In this document: positions 6,427 through 7,816 of the stretch, piece by piece
Position numbering within the stretch: position 1 is the first letter of the stretch
Layout: each line of letters starts with the position of its first letter
Source of the DNA: Propionibacteriaceae bacterium
GTDB taxonomy: Bacteria > Actinomycetota > Actinomycetes > Propionibacteriales > Propionibacteriaceae
Assembly (NCBI GenBank): GCA_009781325.1
Contig: WQYJ01000087.1
Coordinates: forward strand, 1-7,816
DNA: 7,816 bases
Direction: 5' to 3'
Made by a program: the position numbers and the translations under genes
Notes under the pieces: generated by a model
What the model saw: only the letters and a program-made list of their open reading frames with translations
Databases searched by the model: none
Told to the model about the DNA's origin: nothing

Positions 6427-7401
6427 ATGCGAATCACTAAACTAATTGCCGTTGCTGCCGCGGGTATCCTGGCTCTCGGCACACTGGCAGCCTGCACCAC
6501 CACACCCCCGGAGGTTGACGAATCAACTCCCGCCGTCGGTGACAGTACGAATATCACCATTGGTATGGCCAATTTGTCGCTCGGCGGCGACTACTTCGTT
6601 GGCATGGACGTTGCTGTCAAAGATGCCGGACAATCTCTCGGCTGGACGGTCCTGTCATCGAATGCTGACGGCGATGCCGGAAAGCTGCTGTCCGATGTTC
6701 AGAACTTCGTCACCCAAGGCGTTGACGGCATCATCATTTCCGGCGGCTGGCTGAATGACTTCGCCGAAGCCTTAACAGCGGCATCCGATGCCGACATCCC
6801 TGTAGTTTTGGTTGACCGTCTCACTGAGTCCAAGAACTTCACAGCCTGGATTGGGCCGGAGAACAGGCGCATGGGCAACGACATTGGTGACTTTATTGTT
6901 GGCCAGCTTCCACAAGGTGGGGTTGCCGTGATCATCAGGGGTGGACCTGAGGATAACACAATCGGTATTGCCCGTACTGCTGGCGTAGTGTCTGCTCTCG
7001 ATGCAGCAGGCAACTTCGACATTCAGAAGGCCGCTGACTTCGGTCAATGGAATGCTGCTGACGGCAAGACCGCCATGGAGAACATGCTGGCTAAGCTCAC
7101 CAAGATCGACGTTGTCTTCTGCGAGAACGATGACATGTGCTTGGGCGCCCAGTCTGCTGCCAAAGACGCTGGCCGCTCTGCAGAAATGTTCTTCTGCGGC
7201 ATCGACGGTTCAGCCGCTGCCAAGGCAGAAATCGCCACCGAGGGTACGAACTACCTGGCAACAGGCTTCAACGATCCATTCGTGATCGGCAAAGAGGGTG
7301 TAGCAGTCATGAACCAGATCCTGGCCGGTGAGAAGGTCGATCAGGAACAGCCCATTGATTCACCCATGATCACAAAAGAGAATGTGGCCGAATACCTCTG
7401 A
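6427..7401 (+). CDS. Sugar-binding lipoprotein of the ABC importer (Peripla_BP_4 type)
   Basis: The gene encodes 324 residues; its ATG follows AAGGAG by 6 bp. A lipoprotein signal peptide is clear: MRITK, a hydrophobic core (6-19), and lipobox L20-A21-A22-C23, so the mature protein is anchored outside by Cys23. A Thr/Pro-rich linker to about residue 42 precedes the fold: TIGMANLSLGGDYFVGM (44-60), VDGIIISGG (99-107), IPVVLVDR with Asp130-Arg131, the usual sugar-contacting pair, and CENDDMCLGA (232-241) with the conserved Asn-Asp. It delivers ligand to the permease. Compared with ribose-binding protein, the WIGPENRRMG segment (141-150) follows the DR pair where a T-D-N pattern is common. Three extra Cys (232, 238, 257) sit in the C-terminal lobe. 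The ligand is unknown; pentose, hexose, galactofuranose or sugar-acid are all open. Confidence 0.95.
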   Translation: MRITKLIAVAAAGILALGTLAACTTTPPEVDESTPAVGDSTNITIGMANLSLGGDYFVGMDVAVKDAGQSLGWTVLSSNADGDAGKLLSDVQNFVTQGVDGIIISGGWLNDFAEALTAASDADIPVVLVDRLTESKNFTAWIGPENRRMGNDIGDFIVGQLPQGGVAVIIRGGPEDNTIGIARTAGVVSALDAAGNFDIQKAADFGQWNAADGKTAMENMLAKLTKIDVVFCENDDMCLGAQSAAKDAGRSAEMFFCGIDGSAAAKAEIATEGTNYLATGFNDPFVIGKEGVAVMNQILAGEKVDQEQPIDSPMITKENVAEYL

Positions 7402-7426
7402 GGTTGATCCCACTTTTCATAACTAA

Positions 7427-7486
7427 GGCATTTGTCTAGCAGTGCCACCGTCACTGGCTCGCCCAGTGACGGTGGCAGACAAAGCC
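7427..7486 (+). terminator. Long bulged stem-loop between binding-protein and kinase genes
   Basis: The upper stem is a perfect 15 bp: 7443-7457 pairs with 7463-7477 around a CTCGC loop. The stem continues below a six-base left bulge (7437-7442) with TTTGTC (7431-7436) pairing to GACAAA (7478-7483). It then continues past a one-base bulge with GGC (7427-7429) pairing to GCC (7484-7486), 24 pairs in all. No U-run follows, so it is not a classic intrinsic terminator. A partial terminator or a 3'-end RNA stabiliser that keeps binding-protein mRNA above kinase mRNA fits its position. Confidence 0.75.
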
Positions 7487-7511
7487 AACCAGCACATTGA
7501 GGAACGTAAAA

Positions 7512-7816
7512 ATGACGATAAAGCTGCTAGATCCCGATGCTTGTGAGTTCGATGTCGTGGCGCTAGGCGAAGTTATGCTCCGCCTGGATCCCGGAGAGGG
7601 CCGGATCCGCACAGCCCGTCAGTTCAGCGTCTGGGAAGGCGGAGGAGAATACAACGTCTCTAGAGGCCTATCCGCAGTCTTCCACAAGCGAGCAGCGGTC
7701 CTGACCGGGCTACCCGATCATGAGGTCGGTCACCTCGTTGAAAGCCTTATACGCTCATCGGGGGTGGATACTCGGATGATTTGCTGGACCCCCTATGACG
7801 GCGTCGGACAAACCGG
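7512..7816 (+). CDS. Partial PfkB-family sugar kinase, 2-keto-3-deoxygluconate-kinase-like
   Basis: From ATG 7512 (GAGGAA seven bases upstream) 101 codons run open to the right edge. The N-terminus has VVALGEVMLRLDPGEGRIR (15-33), the first beta strand and substrate-facing loop of PfkB/ribokinase kinases. It is followed by the glycine-rich WEGGGEYNVSRGLS (41-54), with Gly43-Gly45 and Asn48 where the family has GGxxxNVAxxLA. The segment AAVLTGLPDHEVGHLVESLIRSSGVDT (61-87) matches the family's G-x-D-x-x-G strand-helix region. The catalytic Asp and ATP-binding motifs lie beyond the edge. The GEVMLRL start is typical of 2-keto-3-deoxygluconate kinases, but related fructo-, ribo- and deoxygluconokinases share it. 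It is probably the first catabolic step for the imported compound or a later keto-deoxy acid step. Confidence 0.88.
   Translation, partial: MTIKLLDPDACEFDVVALGEVMLRLDPGEGRIRTARQFSVWEGGGEYNVSRGLSAVFHKRAAVLTGLPDHEVGHLVESLIRSSGVDTRMICWTPYDGVGQT

Overview
The window looks like part of an actinobacterial chromosome. Signs of this are a moderately high GC content by eye, a lipoprotein-type substrate-binding protein with an LAAC lipobox, an IclR regulator heading a sugar-uptake operon, and a kinase of a type common in Actinomycetota. A member of the Propionibacteriales is my guess, but nothing here proves the family.

Left third (1-1590): two tandem, diverged paralogous genes on the minus strand encode small membrane proteins with two N-terminal hydrophobic segments; the C-terminal part resembles the DUF3592 type. 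The first runs off the left edge. The complete one (617-1264) is flanked on both sides by clusters of a GC-rich hairpin repeat. Each cluster holds one inverted and two direct copies. The direct copies are 88 bp apart in both clusters, and the clusters are offset from each other by exactly 941 bp. The repeats are far better conserved than the duplicated coding sequences. This is the least explained part of the window.

Right two thirds (1594-7816): a plus-strand carbohydrate uptake and catabolism operon. A good sigma70-type promoter (TTGACT, 17 bp, TACATT) is followed by a 13-bp perfect dyad placed over the expected transcription start. Then come an IclR regulator, an NAD(P)-type aldehyde dehydrogenase, and a ribose/galactofuranose-class ABC importer. 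The importer consists of a double ATPase, a permease and a lipoprotein binding protein. The start of a PfkB-family kinase resembling 2-keto-3-deoxygluconate kinase follows. The first genes are tightly packed: a 26-bp gap, then overlaps of 4 and 23 bp. The binding-protein gene is set apart by a 98-bp leader holding a second, different 13-bp dyad, and is followed by a long bulged hairpin before the kinase.

How they fit together: the regulator probably senses the imported sugar or a breakdown product. The importer brings the sugar in, the kinase phosphorylates it or a keto-deoxy acid made from it, and the dehydrogenase oxidises an aldehyde intermediate. The substrate cannot be read from this window.
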